From NCBI RefSeq assembly GCF_003412455.1, contig NZ_QTJU01000019.1, positions 1-32,110 of the forward strand: DNA of 32,110 nucleotides, given 5' to 3'. Made by a program: the position numbers and the translations under genes. Below the pieces are notes generated by a model. That model was given only the letters and a program-made list of their open reading frames with translations. It had not been told where the DNA came from and ran no database searches. This stretch comes from Deminuibacter soli (GTDB taxonomy: Bacteria > Bacteroidota > Bacteroidia > Chitinophagales > Chitinophagaceae). Below are positions 8,412 through 14,756 of this stretch, piece after piece; within the stretch, counting starts at the first letter, position 1, and each line of letters opens with the position of its first letter.

Positions 8412-9182
8412 ATGAATCCTAAACTGCCACTGGCGTTGCTGGCATTATCAGGCATATTATGCAGCCAGCTTTCTGCCCAGGACTCTACCTTGCACTATTC
8501 CGGTATTCCCATGGTTAAATCAAGCACTCTTCTGAATGAAGGGATTCCCATTAACCAGAAATGGTATACCTACAACACCCGGCGCCTTGTTACTACTACC
8601 ACCAGTTCGGGAAAAGACAGCTCCTATATTTCCTTCAACTACGACAAACCCGACACTATTGTACGGGAAGTAGACAACAAACAACTGGTGTACCAGCGCA
8701 ACAAATCGGGTCTGGTAACCCGCATCTCAGACGGCACGGAAAACAGCAAAAATTTCCAGGAGTTTACCTACGATAAAAACGGCTTTTTAACAAAGAAAGT
8801 CACCCGTGATGATTATGGCTCCTACGTATGCCGCAACGAATACATTTACAGTTACAAATACGACAACCTGGTGTACGAGCAACGCAAGCAGGTTATGCAG
8901 CAGGGTGGCCGTACAACGGAGTATACTTACCAGATTTCTTACGAATATTATCTCGATAAAGTAAATGCCTTCGGCAACAACAATTACGGCGAGCCTTACT
9001 TTGGCCGCTCAAACCGTAACCTGCTGAAAAGCGTGTATTACACAGGGCCGGAGGCCATTAATTCATACGAAACCATTACCTACGATTTTAACCAGCAGGC
9101 CCTTCCCTTCCGCATGATGCGTAAAGGCAGCACCAACAGCGGCGGCTCGTACCTGGAAGTAACGGTATACCAGTTTGAATAA
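8412..9182 (+). CDS. Secreted protein of unknown function, YD-repeat-like
   Basis: Not assigned to a named family. The 256-residue protein starts with a cleavable Sec signal (MNPKLPLALLALSGILCSQLSAQ); the Cys is inside the hydrophobic stretch and does not form a convincing lipobox, so export to the periplasm, outer membrane or outside is inferred. The mature part is rich in Tyr, Asn and Thr and repeats short beta-strand units such as FNYDKPDTI, FTYDKNGFLTKKV and ITYDFNQQALPF, which look like degenerate YD/RHS-type strands. There are no toxin motifs and no RHS core motif. It is probably monocistronic, with its own promoter and a strong terminator. Confidence 0.75.
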   Translation: MNPKLPLALLALSGILCSQLSAQDSTLHYSGIPMVKSSTLLNEGIPINQKWYTYNTRRLVTTTTSSGKDSSYISFNYDKPDTIVREVDNKQLVYQRNKSGLVTRISDGTENSKNFQEFTYDKNGFLTKKVTRDDYGSYVCRNEYIYSYKYDNLVYEQRKQVMQQGGRTTEYTYQISYEYYLDKVNAFGNNNYGEPYFGRSNRNLLKSVYYTGPEAINSYETITYDFNQQALPFRMMRKGSTNSGGSYLEVTVYQFE

Positions 9183-9253
9183 CAGGGAATCGATCATATA
9201 GAAGTAAAGCAAGTCAGCAAAAGAACCACCAGACGGGAAAAGTTACCATCGCT

Positions 9254-9287
9254 CATGCCTGTGTCCACCCACAGGCATGTTTTTTTT
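9254..9287 (+). terminator. Rho-independent terminator after the YD-like gene
   Basis: A 10-bp perfect stem (CATGCCTGTG / CACAGGCATG) with a 6-nt loop, followed by eight T residues. It lies about 70 bp downstream of the stop at 9182. Confidence 0.92.
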
Positions 9288-9291
9288 GCAG

Positions 9292-9431
9292 GTTTAAAGT
9301 TTAACGTTTGAAGTTTAAAGTTGGATCGGAGGTTCAAATAGTTCAATTGTTTCAATGTTCAATTTTTGCCCGGGGCACTTTACAGGGAAAAGGCGGAGGT
9401 GTAACAGTGACTTAACGAAACGACATTGAGT
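9292..9431 (+). repeat. ~135-bp duplicated intergenic block, copy A
   Basis: Starts with period-7 GTTTNNN units (GTTTAAA, GTTTAAC, GTTTGAA, GTTTAAA) and continues through GGATCGGAGG, AGTTCAATTGTTTCAATG, CCGGGG, TTACAGGGAAAA and GTGACTTAAC to CGACATTGAG. The same order of words is found at 24603-24742 with scattered substitutions and small indels. No open frame spans it convincingly. Confidence 0.85.
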
Positions 9432-9544
9432 GGAAGTGATTTTTTGTGAAAGCGAGAACCGCAAACTGCGTAAAGTTTTACACAACACACGACTGCAGGC
9501 TTATAGGGTCTGGCGATTAGCTGATAGTTTTGCCATTATCGAAT

Positions 9545-9605
9545 GCCGTTGGCTGTGTCCCCACAGCCAACACATATTCAAGATGCGGCTGCGAGGACAA
9601 TCGGA
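9545..9605 (-). repeat. GGCTGTG double-hairpin repeat, copy 3
   Basis: GCCGTTGGCTGTGTCC, then CCACAGCCAAC, spacer, and a decayed second hairpin (GCGGCTGCGAGGACAAT). It lies between the convergent YD-like gene and trhA. Confidence 0.8.
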
Positions 9606-9616
9606 CTTGCTAAAAC

Positions 9617-9695
9617 CACTCACGGCTGACAACTCACGAAAAGGCTCGCTACGATCATCCCGACTGCCGACTGTCGATTCCCGACAACTCATGCG
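9617..9695. repeat. Composite period-7 array (ACTCACG and CGACTGC words)
   Basis: ACTCACG / GCTGACA / ACTCACG at about 9618-9638 and CGACTGC / CGACTGT / CGATTCC / CGACAAC at 9661-9688, joined by a CTCGCTACGATCATC segment that also occurs in related form at about 16971 and 28654. The array runs up to the stop codon of trhA. Confidence 0.8.
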
Positions 9696-9697
9696 CC

Positions 9698-10339
9698 TCA
9701 CATTGCCAGCAACACCGCTACATAGTGACAAATCGCTCCGCCGAGCACAAACCCATGCCATACCGCGTGCGTGTACATATACTTATCCCAGAGGTAGAAA
9801 AATACACCCAGTGTGTATAAGCCGGCACCTACACAAATGAACGTCAACACCTGGCCGGGCATATGGGCAAAAAACGTACGTCCGCCGGCGAGCATAATCC
9901 AGCCCATGAGCAGGTAAATAATGGTAGAAACCAGTTCAAACTTACCCGTGCAGTATATTTTAAACAGCAGTCCCAGTGCAGTTAAACTCCACAAAATCCA
10001 TAACAGTGTAATACCAAAGGAGTTGTTGTGATAAATCAACAGGAAAGGCGTGTACGTGCCTGCAATGAGGAAATAAATGCTGATGTGATCGAATATTTTC
10101 AGGATGCGTTTTACGTTGATTTCCTGGAAACCGTGGTACAAAGTAGAGAAGGTAAACAACATCAAAAAACAAAAGCCATACACACTTGCACCGATAATGC
10201 CGGGCATGTTGTTGTTTTTGATGGCCAGTGAAATAAGGATGGGCAGGCAGCTGATGCCGAAAACAATGCCGATGCCATGAATAATGCTGTTGACAATTTC
10301 CTGTTTAAGCAGGTAACCTTGGGTTGCTGAGTTTTCCAT
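9698..10339 (-). CDS. trhA: Hemolysin III / TrhA family (PAQR-type) membrane protein
   Basis: Integral inner-membrane protein of the HlyIII/PAQR superfamily, 213 residues with about seven hydrophobic segments. Diagnostic motifs are EIVNSIIHGIG near the N-terminus, STLYHGF after TM2-3, FDHISIYFLIAGTYTPF in the middle, and HAVWHGFVLGGAICHY at the C-terminus; together they supply the Ser/His/Asp/His set thought to bind metal in this superfamily. Bacterial members have been linked to membrane fluidity or energetics. The name hemolysin is historical and no toxicity should be inferred. It is monocistronic and its 3' end abuts repeats. Confidence 0.88.
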   Translation of the reverse strand: MENSATQGYLLKQEIVNSIIHGIGIVFGISCLPILISLAIKNNNMPGIIGASVYGFCFLMLFTFSTLYHGFQEINVKRILKIFDHISIYFLIAGTYTPFLLIYHNNSFGITLLWILWSLTALGLLFKIYCTGKFELVSTIIYLLMGWIMLAGGRTFFAHMPGQVLTFICVGAGLYTLGVFFYLWDKYMYTHAVWHGFVLGGAICHYVAVLLAM

Positions 10340-10679
10340 AACATATCAATTTAACAGGGTGGAATTTGCAGGTTCCTGCTTATTCTTTCCCAAACCATGT
10401 GCCGTTCTGCAGGTGCAGATGACGGATTTAAATAGCTTTTTCACCACTGCAACAGATTGTACACGAAATGCTGCGGTTTTGCCGGTGAATGCCTGGAAAA
10501 ACATCGTAATCGATTGGAGGGTTTGAAGGTTCAATGGTTTCATTGTTCAATGACTTGATTTTAAGGTTTGCTATTTAAAGTTTATGTTAAGTGCATGCCG
10601 TTGGCTGTGTGAGGGAGTTCGCTTAGAGCACGCACGACTGACGACTGACGACTGACGGTTCACGATAACCACTCGCGGC
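10340..10679. other. Gene-free gap with repeats
   Basis: The first ~190 bp upstream of trhA hold no feature I can name. Then come GGTTCAAT-type 8-bp words (10528-10553), a truncated GCCGTTGGCTGTGT end of the double-hairpin repeat (10597-10610), and a period-7 array ACGACTG, ACGACTG, ACGACTG, ACGGTTC, ACGATAA (10634-10668) that runs into the stop codon of the lipoprotein gene. A 65-codon frame across the first part starts in a repeat and is not supported. Confidence 0.75.
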
Positions 10680-11258
10680 TCACGCGTTCCTGTACACATA
10701 ACAAAGCTTGTAAGCATGCCCTATTACGGCAAACAGGTAACCATAGTAACGGCCTTTTTCGCGGCCGGCAGCGTTGGTGTGGGCGTATTCGAAATAGAGT
10801 TCGTAGGCGGGGTAATGGGTGTTGATGAGGGATTTGATGGCGGCAAAATCCGCCTCCCAGCGAATATCGGTGGCATCTACGCGGTGCAGGTTTTCCCTGA
10901 TTGTGGCAGCTTTAATTAAATCGCGCGCATCGTTGTTAAACAAGCAGCCGAAAGCGGCGGTGAAGTTTTGGTAGGTAACAGGCTGCGGCAGGTTGTTGTT
11001 TTCGCCGGCACAGGCTTCGCTGCCCGGCAGGGGAAAATACACTTCTGCGGCCACCTGTGCGGGCAGGGCATTGCGGATACCCTGCTGAAAGCGGTGAAAT
11101 ACGGTGTCAATACCAACAGGTGTAACCGTATCTATTGCAGCGCCGGTATCCCGCTGCATGGCAGCAGTATCCTTGCCCGGTTCCCGGCCATTGTTACCAG
11201 CCGGCTGATGACTGTTGCATGCTGCAAGCAACAGCAGTATCCCTGCCAGCCACCTCAT
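10680..11258 (-). CDS. Lipoprotein, candidate immunity protein for the lysozyme-like effector
   Basis: Unknown family. From the start chosen here it has 192 residues: signal MRWLAGILLLLAAC with lipobox Cys14, then a low-complexity linker (residues ~15-45) and a compact domain with three further Cys. It would be anchored in the periplasm, where peptidoglycan-hydrolase effectors act. Its ATG overlaps the stop of the upstream lysozyme-like gene as ATGA, implying translational coupling; an ATG at 11282 in the same frame would give an 8-residue His-rich extension and a longer overlap. Gene order and location support an immunity role, which is inference; TssQ, the lipoprotein of the Bacteroidota T6SS envelope complex, is a less likely alternative. 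The TGA stop lies in a GTGAGCCGCGAGTGG repeat word. Confidence 0.7.
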   Translation of the reverse strand: MRWLAGILLLLAACNSHQPAGNNGREPGKDTAAMQRDTGAAIDTVTPVGIDTVFHRFQQGIRNALPAQVAAEVYFPLPGSEACAGENNNLPQPVTYQNFTAAFGCLFNNDARDLIKAATIRENLHRVDATDIRWEADFAAIKSLINTHYPAYELYFEYAHTNAAGREKGRYYGYLFAVIGHAYKLCYVYRNA

Positions 11259-12160
11259 TGCATGGGAATTGTGATGATGCAACGGTCTGTCATGCGTTTG
11301 AGCACTACAGCGAGGCCCACTTGCTTTGAAACAAGATCTGGCTCAAATATCGCTTTCATGTGGCCCTTGATCTTCTTCTCCACAAATTTGCCTTTCTGGT
11401 ACTGGTTGGAGTAGCTCCACAAATAAGGTGAGTGAATGGGCGGTGTGTGGCGCTGGTATCCCATGCCATTGTATTGTTCCAGCTTGTGCAGCAACAGTGG
11501 CAGGCGCCAGTTAGACTGGGTGTTAAAGTGCAGGAAGGAAAGTGAATCCATCGCACTTTCTACAAAAGAATATGGCGCATCGCCCACTTCTGAGCTAAGC
11601 GGGCGGCCCGGCGGGTAATGCACGGTTTTGCCGGTGAGCGGATCGCCGTTGTAAAGGTGTTTTTTAAAGCTGAAGCCGCATTCGATGTAATGAATCAGCC
11701 CGATTACATACCAGGGAATTTCGGCCCCTGTGCTGCCGTTTTTGAGCGACCGCGGTACACGCACCAGTTGCTGCATGGCTGCATCCACTGCCGGGTTTAC
11801 CGAAAACAGGTTATTTGCCTGCGGCAGGGCTACATTGGCCGGCCCGGTTGAAGGAAACGGCACGTTGCCCATACCCATGCCCAGTGCAGGCATAAAAGGC
11901 GAATCGGTATTGTCGGCATAATAGCGGGTAAAGAAACTGGCACCTGCAGGATACAGCACCTGTTGCAGGCCGGCATCTGCAGACACGAGTGAATGACTGA
12001 GGCGAACATAGTTTTCGCCGTACTTGATGCTTTTCGCAATATAGGTATATACTTTCCGGCCCTGGAGCAGCTGGTCAATTACTTTGTCGATAACAGGATA
12101 TTTATCCTTATCAACCACACAATCGCGGAACAGTTGAATGTATTCGATTTCTGTAAGCAT
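11255..12160 (-). CDS. Lysozyme-family protein, candidate T6SS peptidoglycan-hydrolase effector
   Basis: Predicted muramidase-like protein of 301 residues, resembling the 'lysozyme family protein' group (COG5526 type) known from phage and secretion contexts. The family block is clear: IGLIHYIECGF (residues 153-163, probable catalytic Glu160), HLYNGDPLTGKTVHYPPGRP (168-187), LEQYNGMGYQ (227-236), HSPYLWSYSNQYQKGKFVE (243-261), and the C-terminal AVVLKRMTD. There is no signal peptide, so export would need the T6SS; it lies in the same direction as and just after a TssD/Hcp gene, which fits an Hcp-linked cargo. The N-terminal ~110 residues are not part of the catalytic block and may serve loading. 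A lipoprotein gene overlaps its stop. Confidence 0.78.
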   Translation of the reverse strand: MLTEIEYIQLFRDCVVDKDKYPVIDKVIDQLLQGRKVYTYIAKSIKYGENYVRLSHSLVSADAGLQQVLYPAGASFFTRYYADNTDSPFMPALGMGMGNVPFPSTGPANVALPQANNLFSVNPAVDAAMQQLVRVPRSLKNGSTGAEIPWYVIGLIHYIECGFSFKKHLYNGDPLTGKTVHYPPGRPLSSEVGDAPYSFVESAMDSLSFLHFNTQSNWRLPLLLHKLEQYNGMGYQRHTPPIHSPYLWSYSNQYQKGKFVEKKIKGHMKAIFEPDLVSKQVGLAVVLKRMTDRCIITIPMQ

Positions 12161-12181
12161 ACCGGATCATTTTGTCAGCAT

Positions 12182-12221
12182 AAAAAAGGCTATCTGCACC
12201 GGTGAAGGTGCAGACAGCCTC
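12182..12221 (-). terminator. Terminator between tssD and the effector gene
   Basis: A 14-bp stem (12187-12200 with 12207-12220, one mismatched pair that can form G-U) around a 6-nt loop, followed on the minus strand by a run of six T. It lies 20 bp after the tssD stop and would let the Hcp-like protein be made in excess over the downstream effector, with read-through for the rest. Confidence 0.88.
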
Positions 12222-12240
12222 AACTATTCATCCGTGACGA

Positions 12241-12636
12241 CTATTTGTGCGGCCAGTCGTTCACGTGTTCGGCATTACCGATTTTGAGTTTGCGGGCAGA
12301 TATAACGAAGCTCAGCGTCATAGGGTAAGGACCTACGGTATTGATGCCTTCGTTGTACTGGATAATATAACCATCCTCAAAACTCAGTTCTTTCATCTTG
12401 GCATCTTCTTCACTTTTCTTGAAAACGATGCTTCCGCTGAAAGGTTTAAACTGGCTGTTCACCATGGTTTCGATGGTAGAGGTATCTTCAGTGGATTCTA
12501 TTTCCACATGAATAGCGCCACCGTACACACCTGATGAAGGACGGCCTTTATGATCAACATCTCTGCTTAATGAATAACTGCACTGTATTACGCTAAACTT
12601 GCTAGCGCCAACACTTAATACGCTTGAAAAGGCCAT
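12241..12636 (-). CDS. tssD: TssD, Bacteroidota-type Hcp tube protein (paralog 1)
   Basis: Inner-tube (Hcp-like) protein of subtype-iii T6SS, 131 residues. It carries the block RDVDHKGRPSSGVYGG, the segment TMVNSQFKPFSG, FKKSEEDAKMKEL and the C-terminal KIGNAEHVNDWPHK, all shared with the second copy at 13261-13662. Family members stack as hexameric rings, are secreted, and often carry effectors. The N-terminal ~15 residues differ most from the paralog. It is the third gene of a TssD - DUF5675-like - TssD set and is followed by a terminator. Confidence 0.92.
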   Translation of the reverse strand: MAFSSVLSVGASKFSVIQCSYSLSRDVDHKGRPSSGVYGGAIHVEIESTEDTSTIETMVNSQFKPFSGSIVFKKSEEDAKMKELSFEDGYIIQYNEGINTVGPYPMTLSFVISARKLKIGNAEHVNDWPHK

Positions 12637-12670
12637 AATTAAAAGAATTTAAATGATGATAAACTTTGTA

Positions 12671-13147
12671 TCAGTTGTCATGTATATGTACTTCAACCTG
12701 GTCAACGCCCGCTGTTTTAAGCCTGGCTTCCAGCCTATGCTGTAATGCGCGTGCATCGTGCATGCTGGCGCCTGAACCGGCCGTATAACCGGGTGCCTGC
12801 AGCAACACGAGGTAAGTACTTCCTTCGGGAAGCGCACCTGTATTACCCAACACTACCTGGCGGGATTTGCTGATAAGGCTGTTGTACAATACAAGCCTGT
12901 TGCCCTCTCCTGCTACCTGTTCCCATGCAAGGCGATATACCCCTGCGGGTAACCTTTTGCCGGACAGGTGTACAGGACCTGATAAGCCACCGGGCTCTAT
13001 ACTATACCCTGATAGTGACTGCTCCGTGTTACCGGCATCATCCAGCGTAAAACTGCCATAGGTGTGCGCGCTGTTTTCAAGTGTTCGCCTGATGTGCAGC
13101 TGCATCTTCGGCTCTTCTGCCGGCTGATTGTCGAGGTTGTTTAACAT
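12671..13147 (-). CDS. DUF5675-like protein encoded between two TssD genes
   Basis: Protein of 158 residues that I place tentatively in the DUF5675 family: GSFTLDD (31-37), GYSIEP (47-52), RLPAGVYRL (65-73), RQVVLGNTGALPEGSTYLVL (96-115) and a C-terminal SGASMHDARALQHRLEARL segment follow the order of that family (beta-strand, TLE-like, IPaGxY, HxGN...GC, SxxA helix). The usual His before G-N and the Cys of the G-C-I turn are replaced (L100-G-N and G-S-T-Y), so if those residues are catalytic it would be inactive. No signal peptide or membrane segment. Its position between two tube genes (113 bp and 34 bp gaps) suggests a T6SS cargo or an assembly partner. Confidence 0.6.
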   Translation of the reverse strand: MLNNLDNQPAEEPKMQLHIRRTLENSAHTYGSFTLDDAGNTEQSLSGYSIEPGGLSGPVHLSGKRLPAGVYRLAWEQVAGEGNRLVLYNSLISKSRQVVLGNTGALPEGSTYLVLLQAPGYTAGSGASMHDARALQHRLEARLKTAGVDQVEVHIHDN

Positions 13148-13260
13148 AACGATATTTCATGGTTATTGCAACGGCCCTTACACGAAAGGAACGCTATCGG
13201 GAATACTATATGCGACAATGGCATCAAAAAGGAATTGGATAAAATGGAAAAACGGCAGTA

Positions 13261-13662
13261 TTAACGACCCTGGGGCCAGTCGTTCACATGCTCGGCATTG
13301 CCCAGCTTTAATACACGTGCAGAAATGGTGAAGCGGAGGCTCATGGGGTTTGGACCAACAGTGTTGATGCCTTCAGAATACTTCACGATGTAGGCGTCTT
13401 CAAAACGCAGCTCTTTCATCTTCGCGTCTTCCTCGCTTTTCTTGAAGAGCAATGTGCCGGAGATAGGTTTAAACTGGCTGTTTACCATGGCTTCTACAAC
13501 TGCTGTACTCTCGGTAGATTCTACCTCGATGTCAATTGTACCGCCGTAAACGCCGGAAGAAGGACGACCTTTGTGGTCAACATCCCTGTTGAGGGAAAAA
13601 CTTGCATTGAGAACATTTTGCTGCGGAACACCATCCGCATTTAATTGTGCTGTGAAAGCCAT
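13261..13662 (-). CDS. tssD: TssD, Bacteroidota-type Hcp tube protein (paralog 2)
   Basis: Inner-tube protein of 133 residues, clearly homologous over its length to the copy at 12241-12636 and identical in the RDVDHKGRPSSGVYGG, VNSQFKP and NAEHVNDWP blocks. The N-terminal MAFTAQLNADGVPQQNV differs from the other copy. First gene of the tssD operon, after a 309-bp gap. Two tube genes in one locus may serve different cargoes or give mixed tubes (inference). Confidence 0.93.
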   Translation of the reverse strand: MAFTAQLNADGVPQQNVLNASFSLNRDVDHKGRPSSGVYGGTIDIEVESTESTAVVEAMVNSQFKPISGTLLFKKSEEDAKMKELRFEDAYIVKYSEGINTVGPNPMSLRFTISARVLKLGNAEHVNDWPQGR

Positions 13663-13971
13663 AAAATTAAAATTTATAGGTTAACGAAAAATGAAAAAAC
13701 ATTGCTTCAGCTTATAGCAGCCATACGCACGGATTCATTCATTTTTAAAAGGATTTATAACACACATGCGGCTTACATGTGCTGGTGTGCAGGTTGAAGA
13801 TTGGATGCGCTAAAGTATCACATTAATCAATATTTAAGCCATTTACAGCATTAAAATATCGATGTTTTTTTCACCTGTTCGCAAGTGGTGGAAAATCACA
13901 GGCTAAGGAAAATTATTAAACGTTTAAATCTTTGGAGATGCCGCAAACATTGCCATCACAATGGTTTTACA
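13663..13971. other. Gap upstream of the tssD operon
   Basis: 309 bp, AT-rich, without the period-7 arrays that fill most other gaps. It must hold the tssD promoter, but I find no good TTTG / TAnnTTTG pair on the minus strand. An inverted repeat CACATG (13763-13768) / CATGTG (13776-13781) is the only structured site seen; a regulatory role is speculative. Confidence 0.5.
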
Positions 13972-14541
13972 CTACAATATTTTTTTACCGAAGCCTTCCA
14001 TTTTACGCAGCCATTTTTGTGCATAGCCGTTCTTTAATGTATGCAGGTACCCAATGGTGCAGGTGTGCACAGGTTTTATGCGGCACTGCTCCAGTACCGA
14101 CCGTTTGATGGAGTGATAAGTTGGCACTTTTGTCTCTACCCATTCTTCCCAGCTGGCTTCATCCAGCACCGAAACAATACGGGCCGATTTGCCGCTGAAG
14201 TTGTTGTTGAATGAAGCACTGCCCACGGGGAATACCTGGTTGGGTAAAAACAGCCTGTCGAAGAAGCCGCTTAAGCGCGCGGCAATGCTGTCGCTGTTCA
14301 CAGTGCAGAACAGCACGATATGATTGGCTTTGTGCAATTGTTCCAAAGCCAGCTGCAAATCAATTTCCAGCTCGGCCACACGGTTACTGAATTGCTTGTT
14401 GGGATTGAATTTCAGATCCATGATATGCAGCTCCCTGATGGCAGCACCACTTTCCTGCGCACCTTTCTTATACGCTTCCCACAGTGCCGTGTTGATGCCT
14501 GTTTTGTCTGCGTCGCCGTATAGTAATAATAGGTTTTTCAT
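13972..14541 (-). CDS. Flavodoxin-fold NAD(P)H oxidoreductase (quinone reductase-like)
   Basis: Cytoplasmic FMN/FAD-dependent oxidoreductase of the flavodoxin_2 / NQO type, 189 residues, near the family's usual length. Beta-1 and the phosphate loop are LLLLYGDADKTGINT (residues 4-18); HIVLFCTVNSDSIAARLSGFFDRLFLPNQ matches the conserved 'P-x-W-...-LKGFIDRVF' stretch, though the usual Trp/Pro are not kept. It sits between the tssC and tssD units on the same strand but has no known T6SS role, so it is probably a passenger gene. Confidence 0.75.
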   Translation of the reverse strand: MKNLLLLYGDADKTGINTALWEAYKKGAQESGAAIRELHIMDLKFNPNKQFSNRVAELEIDLQLALEQLHKANHIVLFCTVNSDSIAARLSGFFDRLFLPNQVFPVGSASFNNNFSGKSARIVSVLDEASWEEWVETKVPTYHSIKRSVLEQCRIKPVHTCTIGYLHTLKNGYAQKWLRKMEGFGKKIL

Positions 14542-14597
14542 ACCAGTGTAATAAAGATATGAAAATTAAGAAGATGCGGGTGAGGGATGGGATTACT

Positions 14598-14715
14598 GGT
14601 GAATAGTGAATAGGCAATAGTGAAGATCGAAGCGAATTTACATTATGTTGCCCGCGGCTGTGTCTTCACAGCCGTATCGCGAACATGGTTGGCTGTGGGG
14701 GATACAGCCAACGGC
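14598..14715 (+). repeat. TTCACTATT-type array and GGCTGTG element, copy 5
   Basis: 14598-14624 reads GGTGAAT, AGTGAAT, AGGCAAT, AGTGAA (period 7). 14650-14715 is a full double-hairpin element: GCCCGCGGCTGTG, tctt, CACAGCC, spacer, GGCTGTG gggata CAGCC, AACGGC. It lies between the oxidoreductase promoter region and the tssC terminator. Confidence 0.87.
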
Positions 14716-14722
14716 ATCCGTT

Positions 14723-14756
14723 AAATAAAAAAAGCCCCGCGGGGCTTTTTTTATTT
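14723..14756. terminator. Bidirectional terminator overlapping the tssC stop
   Basis: A perfect 34-bp palindrome: a G+C core AGCCCCGCGGGGCT flanked by seven-base A and T runs. On the minus strand it ends tssB-tssC; its right edge overlaps the tssC stop codon (14751-14753). It is equally able to stop transcripts coming from the left. Confidence 0.92.

Noticed and set aside
8412-9182. YD-like secreted protein as an RHS toxin
   Set aside because: It is only 256 residues, has a Sec signal, lacks the RHS core motif and a toxin tip, and has no immunity-like neighbour.
9430-9840. 136-codon open frame on the plus strand
   Set aside because: It runs through dispersed repeats and into the opposite strand of trhA; composition is Arg/Ser-rich nonsense with no family resemblance.
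9698-10339. Hemolysin III as a virulence toxin
   Set aside because: PAQR-type family members are widespread membrane proteins; the name alone gives no evidence of hemolysis.
10346-10543. 65-codon open frame upstream of trhA
   Set aside because: Its start codon is inside a GGTTCAAT-type repeat and the protein shows no signal, fold pattern or family motif.
10680-11258. Lipoprotein as TssQ
   Set aside because: A lipoprotein is expected in the envelope complex, but this gene overlaps the lysozyme-like gene by ATGA and is far from tssO-tssP-tssR, so immunity is the better reading. Not excluded.
13860-13900. Terminator in the gap before tssD (CACTTG / CAGGTG stem)
   Set aside because: The T run lies on the wrong side for either strand's gene end, and the stem has only six pairs.
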